Positions 10,557 to 17,913 of a stretch of 17,939 nucleotides of DNA are shown here, in pieces (the stretch's first letter is position 1; the number at the start of each line of letters is the position of its first letter). The DNA is from Xanthobacteraceae bacterium (GTDB lineage Bacteria; Pseudomonadota; Alphaproteobacteria; Rhizobiales; Xanthobacteraceae), in assembly GCA_030037185.1 (NCBI GenBank), contig JASHRR010001388.1, positions 1 through 17,939 on the forward strand, written 5' to 3'. Made by a program: the position numbers and the translations under genes. The notes under the pieces were generated by a model, which worked only from the letters and a program-made list of their open reading frames with translations, ran no database searches and was not told the DNA's origin.

Positions 10557-11369
10557 ATGCTGAACTCCGACGAACTTGAGCGCTATGCCCGCCACCTCGT
10601 TCTGCGTGAGGTTGGCGGACCCGGCCAAGCGGCGCTCAAACGCTCGCGGGTCCTGGTGATCGGCGCTGGCGGTCTTGGCGCTCCGGCTCTGCTTTATCTC
10701 GCGGCGGCCGGCGTCGGCACGCTTGGCGTGGTCGATGATGACGCGGTGTCGCTGTCAAACCTCCAGCGCCAAGTGATCCATGCCTCCGGGGATGTCGGGC
10801 GCCCCAAGGTCGACAGCGCGAGGGACGCGGTCGCCCGCCTCAATCCCCACGTGACGGTCGAGCCGCATGGGGTGCGCCTCACGGCTGCAAATGCGCTCGA
10901 GCTCGTGGCGCGCTACCATCTTGTGATCGATGGCAGCGATAATTTCAGCACCCGCTATCTGGTTTCGGACGCCTGCTACTTCGCGAAAAAGCCGCTCGTC
11001 ACTGCGGCCGTCGGGGTGTTCGACGGCACGCTCACCACCATCAGGGCGCACGAGAGGGCGCACGACGGCACGCCCAATCCCACCTATCGCTGCCTGTTTC
11101 CGGAACCGCCGCCGCCCGGCACGGTTTTGGCGTGTGCCGAGGCCGGGATTTTGGGCGCACTCACCGGAGTGATCGGCTCCATGATGGCGCTCGAGGCGAT
11201 CCGTGAAATCGTCGGCTTTGGCGACGGCCTGGTCGGTCGGCTTCTGATGTTCGACGCCCGAGCCATGCGTGTCGAGAAGCTGTCTTACGGATGGGACCCG
11301 CACAATCCGCTGTCCGGCACCCAGCCGAGCATCCGAGACCTCTCGCTACACGGATCGGTGGCGACCTGA
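10557..11369 (+). CDS. HesA/MoeB/ThiF family E1-like adenylyltransferase
   Basis: This 270-residue cytosolic protein should adenylate the C-terminus of a small sulfur-carrier protein such as MoaD or ThiS. The ATP site GAGGLG is at residues 36-41. It is followed by VVDDDAVSLSNLQRQVIH (58-75), GRPKVDSA (81-88) and the Mg/ATP aspartate motif DGSDNFSTRY (125-134). The zinc cysteines of E. coli MoeB are largely missing: YRC179LF retains one, the preceding position is Thr, and the C-terminal CxxC is replaced by HNPLS. ATG 10557 follows an AGGGAAA ribosome-binding site; GTG 10551 is an alternative start two codons earlier. It is convergent with the small exported-protein gene at 11392. MoeB is more likely than ThiF, but the partner is not in the window. 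Confidence 0.92.
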   Translation: MLNSDELERYARHLVLREVGGPGQAALKRSRVLVIGAGGLGAPALLYLAAAGVGTLGVVDDDAVSLSNLQRQVIHASGDVGRPKVDSARDAVARLNPHVTVEPHGVRLTAANALELVARYHLVIDGSDNFSTRYLVSDACYFAKKPLVTAAVGVFDGTLTTIRAHERAHDGTPNPTYRCLFPEPPPPGTVLACAEAGILGALTGVIGSMMALEAIREIVGFGDGLVGRLLMFDARAMRVEKLSYGWDPHNPLSGTQPSIRDLSLHGSVAT

Positions 11370-11391
11370 GGATGGCGACGCAGGTGATCCA

Positions 11392-11751
11392 TCACTTGCT
11401 CCAGGTGGCGATGACCGCCGGCCCCCTCATGACGGACCACTTGTTCTTGTCGGCGGCGACCACGGTGAAGCAGTTGGGCTTGCCGCCCTTCCAGGTCGTA
11501 CAGTAGCCGTTTTCGTCGAGCTTCCAACTCCCCTCGTTACGCGAGCCGCCATTGCCGGTGGGGATGCGCAGAGCCTTACCGTCAGCCGTGAACGTCATCT
11601 TGAACCTTATCCCGGATGGCGTTGCTGCCGCGAACTCCGCCCCATTGAAGAACGTCGCCTGAATTTCCGCTGGCGAGAGCTTGGGGGCGGCAGTCGCAAC
11701 GCCTGAGGACACAACGGCGCAGACCACAATCCCCCCGTTCCATACCCGCAT
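11392..11751 (-). CDS. small exported protein of unknown function
   Basis: This 119-residue protein has a Sec signal peptide, probably cut after ATAA at residue 22. The mature part begins KLSPAEIQATFFNGAEF and continues with a beta-rich stretch containing GSWKLDENGYC (74-84) and KPNCFTVV (91-98). Cys84 and Cys94 could form a disulfide in the periplasm. The layout recalls rhizobial secreted proteins of the DUF995 kind, but I would not assert that family. ATG 11751 has a GAGGGA ribosome-binding site and a TATAAT 33 bases upstream. It ends 22 bases from the convergent MoeB-like gene. Confidence 0.8.
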   Translation of the reverse strand: MRVWNGGIVVCAVVSSGVATAAPKLSPAEIQATFFNGAEFAAATPSGIRFKMTFTADGKALRIPTGNGGSRNEGSWKLDENGYCTTWKGGKPNCFTVVAADKNKWSVMRGPAVIATWSK

Positions 11752-11783
11752 CGCAGTCCCTCTGTGTTAGCCGGAAAACGTAT

Positions 11784-11789
11784 ATTATA
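11784..11789 (-). promoter_or_regulatory. candidate -10 box for the small exported-protein gene
   Basis: Reading the minus strand, a perfect TATAAT lies 33 bases upstream of ATG 11751, in a locally AT-rich patch inside GC-rich DNA. No good -35 hexamer is found at 16-18 bases; TTGCGC lies too close. It is therefore a plausible but incomplete promoter call. Confidence 0.35.
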
Positions 11790-12255
11790 GTCGATTTTCG
11801 CGCAAAGAGCGAGTTTGCCGCTTCCAGATCAGCAATTGGTAATCAGGTTACCGATCTGCGGAAGGCCTTGACCATTGGTCCATGCTCTGCGCGCTAGCCG
11901 TCTAGCGGCGCTACGCCATCGGCAATATCATGCTCGGCAAAGCGCATCGACCTCGGCGAGAACCGGTCTCGACGAGCGCCGCAGGCAACAAGGCGCCACC
12001 GAGAACGAATTCTTCCGGCGCGACGGGGCGCGGAGCTGACAGCCGCAGGGGAGCGGGAAAGAACCTGAGCGACTTGGCATGACGAGACGGCCAGCATTTG
12101 CCGGCGTGACGGTCGATGACGTTGCTCGCCTTTCCTGTGTGCTGTATCCGCGGCCGCCATTGAGTTTGCGGACTGCGGACGCGAGGCCATTTGGTGAAAT
12201 TTGGTCTAACTTTCTATTTCCTTGGCCCAGCTGGTTGGGCTCGCGCCGCCTGTCC
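11790..12255. other. non-coding stretch between two small exported-protein genes
   Basis: About 465 bases without a supportable gene. It spans the region upstream of the small exported-protein gene and downstream of the lipoprotein gene. A minus-strand frame at 11894-12190 and the beginning of a plus-strand frame at 12079 are shadows with no ribosome-binding site or domain. I saw no clear terminator for the lipoprotein gene. Confidence 0.45.
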
Positions 12256-12648
12256 TCACGGGCACGGGCCGATGCAGAATTCGACGCCGTCGCTGTTGCG
12301 ATAATGGCCTTTCGGCAGCCGCCCGTAACTCACGCAGTGCCGTTGATCGGCAGGCGCACCAATGTCGCGCCGACATATGGTATCGCCGGCAACTTCCCAG
12401 AGGCCCCGTGCCACGATACCGGCGCCCGCGAGCGTCATGGCGCCGTCGATGAAGTGAATGGTGCAAATCGTCTTGCCGGCGACCTCACCCGTCGTCGGCG
12501 TGCCGCACAGGGGGAGATCGACGAGTTCGCGGTAGAAGTCATCGGCGGTCATGGGCTCGCCGGCGGAAGTCTGAGTGGCTTCACGGCAGGAGGACAGCGC
12601 CAGCAGCACCAGCCCTACGCCAGCTGATCGAAAAATCTGCAAACGCAC
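12256..12648 (-). CDS. cysteine-rich putative lipoprotein
   Basis: This 130-residue protein starts at GTG 12648. The N-terminus VRLQIFRSAGVGLVLLALSSC is a lipoprotein signal with lipobox LSSC and lipid-bearing Cys21. The mature part holds six more cysteines (48, 62, 92, 105, 125, 129) in a small domain, with the motifs DLPLCGTP, GKTICTIHF, GDTICRRD and DGVEFCIGPCP. Three disulfides in the periplasm are plausible. The in-frame ATG at 12753 would give 35 extra polar residues ahead of the signal and overlap the upstream gene, so GTG was preferred although its ribosome-binding site is weak. It lies 61 bases downstream of the dehydrogenase gene on the same strand and may share its transcript. I do not recognise a named family. 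Confidence 0.72.
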   Translation of the reverse strand: MRLQIFRSAGVGLVLLALSSCREATQTSAGEPMTADDFYRELVDLPLCGTPTTGEVAGKTICTIHFIDGAMTLAGAGIVARGLWEVAGDTICRRDIGAPADQRHCVSYGRLPKGHYRNSDGVEFCIGPCP

Positions 12649-12709
12649 CTCGCGACGACCTGACTGGCCAGCGCCTCCCTGCTGCTTGACGGCTTGGGAG
12701 GGTAGGAAT

Positions 12710-13711
12710 TCATAGCATTGATGGCAGCACCCGGTCGGGCGGCCGATGCCCATCCATGAACGCCTGAATGTTGATGATCACTTTGGCGCCCATCTCAGCC
12801 CGACCTTCGATGGTGGCTGAACCAAGATGGGGCAACAGCACGACCTTGCCGGCGCGGGCGAGTCGGACGAGCTTGGGGTTGACTGCCGGCTCGTGCTCGA
12901 ACACGTCCAACCCCGCACCGCCGATCTCGCCGGCTTCGATCATGCGCGCGAGGGCGTTTTCGTCGATCACCTCGCCGCGGGCGGTGTTGACGATGTAGGC
13001 CTCCGGCCGCAGCAGCTTTAGCCGGCGGGCCGACAGCAGATGATAGGTGGCCGGCGTGTGAGGGCAATTGACCGAGATGATGTCCATGCGGGCCAGCATC
13101 TGGTCGAGGCTTTCCCAATAAGTTGCCTCCAGCTCCCTTTCAATCTTCGGCATGATAGGGCGACGGTTATGATAATGAATTTGCAGGCCAAACGGACGCG
13201 CCCTGCGGGCGACCGCCTGGCCGATCCGTCCCATGCCGATGATGCCAAGGCGCTTGCCGCCGATGCGGTGACCGAGCATCCAGGTCGGCGCCCAGCCAGG
13301 CCATTGCCTTTCCTCTGTCATCACCGCCGCGCCTTCCGCCAGACGGCGTGGGACTGCGAGCACAAGCGCCATCGTCATATCGGCGGTGTCTTCGGTGAGA
13401 ACCCCCGGCGTGTTGGTCACGGTGATGCCGCGCTGGAGCGCGGTCGCGACGTCGATGTGGTCAACGCCGTTGCCGAAATTGGCAATCAGCCGCAACTGCT
13501 CGCCGGCCTGGCTCAGCAGGGCGGCGTCAATGCGGTCGGTCACAGTCGGCACCAGGATTTCGGCGGCTTTTACGGCCGCGACCAGATCGGCGTGGCTCAT
13601 CGCGCCGTCAACCACATGAAGGCGGGTGTCGAACAGCTCGCACATCCGCGTCTCGACCGCGTCAGGGAGCTTGCGCGTGACAACGACGAGCGGTTTTCGG
13701 CGATTCGTCAT
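12710..13711 (-). CDS. gyaR: D-2-hydroxyacid dehydrogenase, glyoxylate reductase type
   Basis: This 333-residue cytosolic NAD(P)H-dependent enzyme most resembles alphaproteobacterial GyaR-type glyoxylate/hydroxypyruvate reductases, which reduce glyoxylate to glycolate. The substrate-binding region NFGNGVDHIDV is at residues 78-88 and TPGVLTEDTADMTMALVLA at 101-119. The Rossmann motif GMGRIG is at 159-164. The catalytic triad is complete: Arg245 (NTARGEVIDE), Glu274 (DVFEHEP) and His295 (LLPHLGSAT). The length is normal. ATG 13711 is preceded by AAGGGG about 9-10 bases upstream. The lipoprotein gene follows it on the same strand. The enzyme family is firm; the exact substrate and the symbol are less so. 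Confidence 0.93.
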   Translation of the reverse strand: MTNRRKPLVVVTRKLPDAVETRMCELFDTRLHVVDGAMSHADLVAAVKAAEILVPTVTDRIDAALLSQAGEQLRLIANFGNGVDHIDVATALQRGITVTNTPGVLTEDTADMTMALVLAVPRRLAEGAAVMTEERQWPGWAPTWMLGHRIGGKRLGIIGMGRIGQAVARRARPFGLQIHYHNRRPIMPKIERELEATYWESLDQMLARMDIISVNCPHTPATYHLLSARRLKLLRPEAYIVNTARGEVIDENALARMIEAGEIGGAGLDVFEHEPAVNPKLVRLARAGKVVLLPHLGSATIEGRAEMGAKVIINIQAFMDGHRPPDRVLPSML

Positions 13712-14087
13712 CCGTCGGCCCCTTTTATCAATCCGCCGCGATTCACTGCCCTCCCCGTTCCATCCCAGCGCTCCACGGCTTGCTGGAGCGTAGCGCGGAT
13801 GAGCGGGGGGAGGTAGGGAGACGCCGGATCGATCACCGGCAACCGTCGTTCAGCCCTCCTTAACCCTCATCGTCGACACTGCCGCCATGGCGACGCGAGT
13901 AGGCCGCAGGATGCGATTCTTTACTACCAGATGGCCGGATCGGGAAAAAGCATTGCTCGCAAGAGAACGCAGTGACCTTCGCTATCGGATTCGGCCTCTG
14001 GGTGGGGGCGTGAGCGGTCGCGCCTTGAGCCAACATTCGGCGAGCGTTCGGCCAGTCGTGGTGTTCGGGCACTTGTTGAATCGCTTT
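13712..14087. other. divergent intergenic region between the dehydrogenase and SH3-protein genes
   Basis: About 375 bases between divergent genes. The SH3-protein frame is open back to 13887, so part of this stretch could be coding if an upstream start is used. Those 67 extra residues are basic and precede the signal peptide, which argues against it. No clear promoter boxes or repeats were seen. Confidence 0.4.
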
Positions 14088-14615
14088 ATGCGCGAGCTGT
14101 TGGCGGCCCGAATTGTGATCCGGGTGGTGGCCGCCGTCACGGCAGGAGCCGGTTCGGCCCACGCGGGGAATGACCAAAGTGAGGGCAGCGGCCTCCCCTT
14201 GCCGCGCTTCGCCAGCCTGAAATCCGATCACGTCAATGTGCGCGGCGGACCAAACAAAGACCATGAAGTGGCTTGGATCTATACCCGCCCGGCGCTGCCA
14301 GTGGAGATCACCGCTGAATTTGAGAATTGGCGACGAATTCGTGATCGCGACGGTAGCGAGGGCTGGGTCTATCACACGCTGTTGTCGGGCAAACGCACCG
14401 CATACGTGGCAAGGCCAAAAGCCCAGCCGGACCTTGCACCGTTATACGAGGCTGCAGACCCCACGAGTCCTTTGCGCGCTATGCTTGAACCGGGCGTGCT
14501 CGGTACGATCAAGCGCTGTAACGGCCAGTGGTGCAGGTTCGCGGGCAATAGTTTTGATGGCTGGATCGAACAGCGCCGCCTTTGGGGTGTTTATCCAAAC
14601 GAGAAGATCGAGTAG
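14088..14615 (+). CDS. exported SH3-domain protein
   Basis: This 175-residue protein is predicted to be exported: the signal MRELLAARIVIRVVAAVTAG runs to about AHA26. The mature part has two bacterial SH3-like units. The first, at about residues 44-98, contains LKSDHVNVRGGPNKDHEVAW and WRRIRDRDGSEGWVYHTLLSG. The second, at about 118-165, contains the disulfide-capable CNGQWC (144-149) and the tail FDGWIEQRRLWGVYP. Such proteins are thought to bind peptidoglycan or envelope partners; no catalytic domain is attached. ATG 14088 was chosen because it places the signal peptide at the N-terminus. Its ribosome-binding site is weak, and an upstream ATG at 13887 is in frame. It is divergent from the dehydrogenase gene. 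Confidence 0.85.
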   Translation: MRELLAARIVIRVVAAVTAGAGSAHAGNDQSEGSGLPLPRFASLKSDHVNVRGGPNKDHEVAWIYTRPALPVEITAEFENWRRIRDRDGSEGWVYHTLLSGKRTAYVARPKAQPDLAPLYEAADPTSPLRAMLEPGVLGTIKRCNGQWCRFAGNSFDGWIEQRRLWGVYPNEKIE

Positions 14616-15328
14616 CCATCCCGACGCCTGAAACGGTTTCGCCCCAGCCCTCACTGTCGAGCATCTCTGTCGCCTCATACCAAGCGGAGCCTTGAGTGAC
14701 CGGGTTCGACCCCAAATGTCCGGATATTGCGGGCACCCACCAAGTCAGCAGCGGCCCGATGGCCGCAATCGACACGGGAGAACGTTGAGTTTTCCGATTG
14801 TCGTTGCGGATCGACCCGCATTCTTAGACAGGCCCGAGGTGTTGCATGGATCGACGGCACCGTCGGGGTGCCTTTGAGCTTGTCGCCACGAATTGGCGAA
14901 GTTGGCAAAGGATCATCCGGAGAGACGGTTGCGTCCTCAATGCCGATCTTGTCGCGAACAGCCCGTCAGGTCAAAATCCCGACGCGTGGACATCGAGCAG
15001 ATTTTGCAGGTCGTATGTGCGGGTGGCGCCCGCCGCGTGGGCGCGCTTTCGCAATCGAATCGCCGTTGCAGCCTCCAAGCGTGTCGAGGAGCGCTTTCGC
15101 CTATTGCGCGGTCGTCGGCTTGAGTTGGAGAAGCCACCAGCTTGGTGTTACGTTCTCTCTTTGTTCAACAGGAGCCACCCTCCCAATGCCTAAAGTCTTG
15201 CCCAAAGGCAGGGCGGTGAACCCCTGCAGCTGCCAGGGAATCGCCCGGACCGCGTCCGGCCACCCGGGGATAAACTCAACAAAATCTTGGGCCCGTACCA
15301 CTGGCGAAGACGGTGCCGCTTCTTTTGC
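14616..15328. other. long non-coding stretch
   Basis: About 710 bases between the SH3-protein gene and the 3' end of irr. Frames are open on several strands (14727-15383 plus, 14846-15193 plus, 15101-15301 minus), but they are mutually overlapping and lack ribosome-binding sites and known domains. A small palindrome, GAAACGGTTTC, lies near 14630. I searched by eye for tRNA, tmRNA, RNase P RNA and SRP RNA signatures and saw none. It may be decayed coding DNA or a family of intergenic repeats. Confidence 0.45.
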
Positions 15329-15820
15329 TCAGCGTCGTTTGGGCCTCAGCCTAACCACGACGTCGACACGGCTGATTTCATAGCCCTCGGGCACTGGGGG
15401 CAACTCGCCGACAATTGAATCGGCGTGCGGAATGTCGACCAGATTGTGTTCGTTCTCAATGAAGAAATGGTGGTGGTCTGAGACGTTGGTATCGAAATAG
15501 GTTTTCGAGCCGTTCACGGTCACTTCCCGCAGCAGTCCGGCGGTGGTGAATTGGTGAAGCGTATTGTAGATGGTGGCGAGTGAGACAGCGATCTTGGCGC
15601 GGCTCGCCTCTTCATAAAGCATCTCTGCGGTCAGGTGGCGGTCGCCCTTCGCGAACAGAAGCCAGCCAAGGGCTATGCGTTGACGAGTCGGACGCAGTCC
15701 AACCTCGCGCAGAAGCGCCTGGATGTCGTGCCACGGACAACCATTACGACTGCCGCCCGAGACGGCGCGCCCGCCGGCCGAAACGTCATTGGGGGTAGTG
15801 CGGGGACCGAACTCGCTCAC
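15329..15820 (-). CDS. irr: iron response regulator Irr (Fur family)
   Basis: This 163-residue cytosolic DNA-binding regulator equals Bradyrhizobium Irr in length. Irr coordinates heme synthesis and iron metabolism with heme status in rhizobia. The heme regulatory motif GCPWHD has Cys28-Pro29. The winged helix follows ([16 protein letters not shown], then [10 protein letters not shown] and [13 protein letters not shown]). The HHH motif at residues 116-118 (SDHHHFF) matches the second heme/metal site of Irr. The C-terminus [19 protein letters not shown] is typical. The start is GTG 15820: it gives VSEFGP, matching the MSE start of known Irr, and an in-frame TGA lies five codons upstream with no start between. 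It is divergent from fabA, with a tandem-repeat leader. Confidence 0.96.
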   Translation of the reverse strand: MSEFGPRTTPNDVSAGGRAVSGGSRNGCPWHDIQALLREVGLRPTRQRIALGWLLFAKGDRHLTAEMLYEEASRAKIAVSLATIYNTLHQFTTAGLLREVTVNGSKTYFDTNVSDHHHFFIENEHNLVDIPHADSIVGELPPVPEGYEISRVDVVVRLRPKRR

Positions 15821-15887
15821 GTCACGGCTCTCTGGTCACGGCTCTCTGGTCAAGCCCTGTGGTCATGCCCTGTGGTCATGCCCTCTG
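15821..15887 (-). repeat. five tandem 13-14 base repeats forming the irr leader
   Basis: Five head-to-tail imperfect copies abut the irr start codon. Plus-strand units: two identical gtcacggctctctg (15821-15834, 15835-15848), then gtcaagccctgtg (15849-15861), gtcatgccctgtg (15862-15874) and gtcatgccctctg (15875-15887). With the predicted promoter at 15898-15926, the array would make up nearly the whole untranslated leader of irr mRNA. There are no spacers, so it is not a CRISPR array. Confidence 0.9.
15822..15866 (-). other. possible 14-codon upstream mini-ORF in the irr leader
   Basis: Inside the tandem repeats, ATG 15866 opens a frame encoding [14 protein letters not shown]. It ends in TGA at 15824-15822, one base before the irr GTG. 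A second mini-ORF from ATG 15879 to TGA 15850 encodes [13 protein letters not shown] precedes each ATG but with almost no spacing, so translation is uncertain. They may be accidental products of the repeat unit. Confidence 0.25.
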
Positions 15888-15897
15888 GTAGTTAACA

Positions 15898-15926
15898 ATT
15901 GTATCGACCGTTCAGACTCGTTGCAA
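15898..15926 (-). promoter_or_regulatory. predicted sigma-70-type promoter of irr
   Basis: On the minus strand, TTGCAA (15926-15921) and TACAAT (15903-15898) are separated by exactly 17 bases, close to the TTGACA/TATAAT consensus. Transcription would start near 15891, about 70 bases before the GTG start, just upstream of the repeat array. TTGCAA is its own reverse complement, so it can serve the divergent direction too. Confidence 0.6.
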
Positions 15927-15938
15927 GTCTTTCGCAAC
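15920..15938. promoter_or_regulatory. inverted repeat over the shared -35 region (candidate operator)
   Basis: GTTGC (15920-15924) and GCAAC (15934-15938) form a perfect 5-base inverted repeat with a 9-base spacer, centred next to the irr -35 box. A bound protein would block both irr and the predicted fabA promoter. It does not clearly match the published iron control element as I remember it, so the ligand is unknown. Confidence 0.4.
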
Positions 15939-15948
15939 AACTTATATG
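15921..15948 (+). promoter_or_regulatory. candidate fabA promoter sharing the -35 of irr
   Basis: On the plus strand the palindromic TTGCAA (15921-15926) is followed after 16 bases by TATATG (15943-15948), a 4-of-6 match to TATAAT. This would start fabA mRNA near 15955, giving a leader of about 115 bases. It is weaker than the irr call. Confidence 0.35.
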
Positions 15949-16070
15949 CGGCACGAGCCACCCGCTGCTTGGTGCCTGAACCGCGGTCAGCGTCGCATCT
16001 TTGCCCGACCCGTTGCCGTGTGTTAGGGAGTGAACCCCCAAGAGGCCGCCGCGGCGAGGACCAGTCTGGG

Positions 16071-16601
16071 ATGCAGAATCGACGTTCGAGCTTTGAATTT
16101 GAGGATTTGCTCGCCTGCGGCCGCGGTGAAATGTTTGCGGGCGGTCCACAATTGCCGCTGCCACCCATGCTGATGTTTGAGCGAATCAGCGAAATTTCGG
16201 AGCAGGGCGGCGAGCACGGGCGAGGGCTGGCCCGCGCCGAACTCGACGTGAAGCCGGACCTGTGGTTTTTCCCTTGTCATTTCAAGGGAGATCCCGTCAT
16301 GCCGGGCTGCCTGGGTCTGGACGCTCTGTGGCAGCTCGTGGGTTTTTTCCTCGGCTGGGTCGGGGCCGAGGGCAAGGGACGCGCGCTCGGGCTCGGCGAG
16401 GTCAAGCTTTCCGGACAGGTCGTCCCGACCGTCAAGAAGCTCGTATACGGTATCGACATCAAGCGGATCATGCGCTCCAAGCTTGTACTCGGCATTGCCG
16501 ACGGGTGGCTGTCGGCGGATGGTTCAATCATCTACCGTGCGTTCGATCTCAAGGTCGGATTGTTCCGCGATGTTGCGGCATTAGCGCCCGCGGCATCCTG
16601 A
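16071..16601 (+). CDS. fabA: 3-hydroxydecanoyl-[ACP] dehydratase/isomerase FabA
   Basis: This 176-residue cytosolic enzyme dehydrates 3-hydroxydecanoyl-ACP and isomerises trans-2- to cis-3-decenoyl-ACP, the branch point to unsaturated fatty acids. The hot-dog fold central helix and catalytic residues fall at the E. coli positions: His70 in [14 protein letters not shown] and Asp84 in [10 protein letters not shown]. The region [25 protein letters not shown] is also typical. ATG 16071 gives the expected N-terminus [19 protein letters not shown] lies about 10 bases upstream, a slightly long spacing. The frame is open upstream to 15723, but that part crosses irr and the promoter region and is not coding. 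fabB follows 94 bases downstream, giving the usual fabA-fabB unit divergent from irr. Confidence 0.97.
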   Translation: MQNRRSSFEFEDLLACGRGEMFAGGPQLPLPPMLMFERISEISEQGGEHGRGLARAELDVKPDLWFFPCHFKGDPVMPGCLGLDALWQLVGFFLGWVGAEGKGRALGLGEVKLSGQVVPTVKKLVYGIDIKRIMRSKLVLGIADGWLSADGSIIYRAFDLKVGLFRDVAALAPAAS

Positions 16602-16695
16602 ATCGGAGCATTCACGACCAGTTCCCTACCCTCGCCCTGCCGGGAGGATAGGGAGTCGCGGACCTTAGGCTATTCCGGGAGATGGGATAAAGGTC

Positions 16696-17913
16696 ATGAG
16701 GCGGGTCGTCGTCACCGGGATGGGCATTGTCTCTTCCATCGGTAACAACACGCAGGAGGTGCTCGCCAGCCTGCGGGAGGCCAAGTCGGGCATTTCACGC
16801 GCGGACAGTTACGCCCAACTGGGGTTTCGCTGCCAGGTTCACGGGGCGCCTACGCTTGATCCCTCGCAGACGGTCGATCGGCGGGCCATGCGCTTTCTTG
16901 GCAGGGGCGCCGCCTGGAACCATATCGCCATGGAGCAGGCGCTGCGCGATGCTGGTCTTGAGGAAAACGAGATTTCCAACGAGCGCACCGGCATCATCAT
17001 GGGTTCCGGCGGCCCTTCGACTCGCACACTGGTCGAGGCTGCCGATGCCACCCGGGCCAAAGGCCCCAAGCGCGTCGGCCCGTTCGCGGTGCCAAAGGCG
17101 ATGTCGTCCACGGCGTCTGCGACGCTTGCCACCTGGTTCAAGATCAAGGGGGTGAATTATTCGATTTCGTCGGCCTGCGCGACTTCCAACCACTGTATCG
17201 GCAACGCCGCCGAGATCATCCAGCTCGGCAAGCAGGACATGATTTTCGCCGGCGGCTGCGAGGACCTGGATTGGACCATGTCGGTGCTGTTCGACGCGAT
17301 GGGAGCGATGTCCTCGAAATTCAATGACACGCCGGAAAAAGCCTCCCGCGCCTATGATGCCGCGCGAGACGGCTTCGTCATTGCGGGTGGCGCCGGCGTG
17401 CTGGTGCTTGAGGAACTCGAGCACGCCAAAGCGCGCGGCGCAAGGATCTATGCCGAAATCGCCGGCTATGGCGCCACCTCGGATGGCTACGACATGGTCG
17501 CGCCGTCGGGTGAAGGCGCGGTGCGGTGCATGCGGATGGCGCTGTCGACCGTCAACGCGCCCGTCGACTACGTCAATCCCCACGCCACCGCCACACCGGT
17601 CGGCGATGCCAAGGAGATCGAAGCGCTGCGTGAGGTGTTCGGGGCGAAATGTCCGCCGATCTCGGCCACCAAATCGCTGACCGGCCACTCGCTCGGCGCT
17701 GCCGGCGTGCAGGAGGCCATCTATTCATTACTGATGATGAACAACGGCTTCATCTGCGAGAGCGCCAACATCGAAAACCTCGATCCGGAGTTCGTCGATA
17801 TGCCGATCGTCCGCGAGCGTCGCGACAATGTGGCGGTGGGTTGTGTGCTGTCGAATTCATTCGGCTTCGGCGGCACCAACGCGTCGATCGTTCTCAAGCG
17901 ACTGGGTGCTTGA
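16696..17913 (+). CDS. fabB: beta-ketoacyl-[ACP] synthase I FabB
   Basis: This 405-residue cytosolic condensing enzyme elongates cis-3-decenoyl-ACP made by FabA, completing the branch to unsaturated fatty acids. The thiolase fold active site is complete: Cys161 in [14 protein letters not shown], His296 in [11 protein letters not shown], Lys326 in [16 protein letters not shown] and His331 in the same segment, each two residues before the E. coli FabB positions. The C-terminal [17 protein letters not shown] is intact. ATG 16696 follows AAAGG and starts directly at the conserved [15 protein letters not shown]. It probably shares a transcript with fabA; in related genomes fabI often comes next, but the window ends 26 bases after the stop. 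Confidence 0.97.
   Translation: MRRVVVTGMGIVSSIGNNTQEVLASLREAKSGISRADSYAQLGFRCQVHGAPTLDPSQTVDRRAMRFLGRGAAWNHIAMEQALRDAGLEENEISNERTGIIMGSGGPSTRTLVEAADATRAKGPKRVGPFAVPKAMSSTASATLATWFKIKGVNYSISSACATSNHCIGNAAEIIQLGKQDMIFAGGCEDLDWTMSVLFDAMGAMSSKFNDTPEKASRAYDAARDGFVIAGGAGVLVLEELEHAKARGARIYAEIAGYGATSDGYDMVAPSGEGAVRCMRMALSTVNAPVDYVNPHATATPVGDAKEIEALREVFGAKCPPISATKSLTGHSLGAAGVQEAIYSLLMMNNGFICESANIENLDPEFVDMPIVRERRDNVAVGCVLSNSFGFGGTNASIVLKRLGA

Noticed and set aside
14700..14720. tRNA T-arm-like GGGTTCGACCCC
   Set aside because: The flanking bases do not form the T stem and no acceptor or anticodon arm can be built around it.
14727..15383. 218-residue plus-strand frame in the gap before irr
   Set aside because: No ribosome-binding site, no recognisable domain, and its 3' end overlaps irr; composition looks like translated non-coding DNA.
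15821..15887. CRISPR-like array
   Set aside because: Units are only 13-14 bases and directly adjacent without unique spacers, and no cas gene is present.
16795..17688. 297-residue minus-strand frame opposite fabB
   Set aside because: fabB is unmistakable; the antisense frame is rich in Arg, Gly and His and matches nothing.
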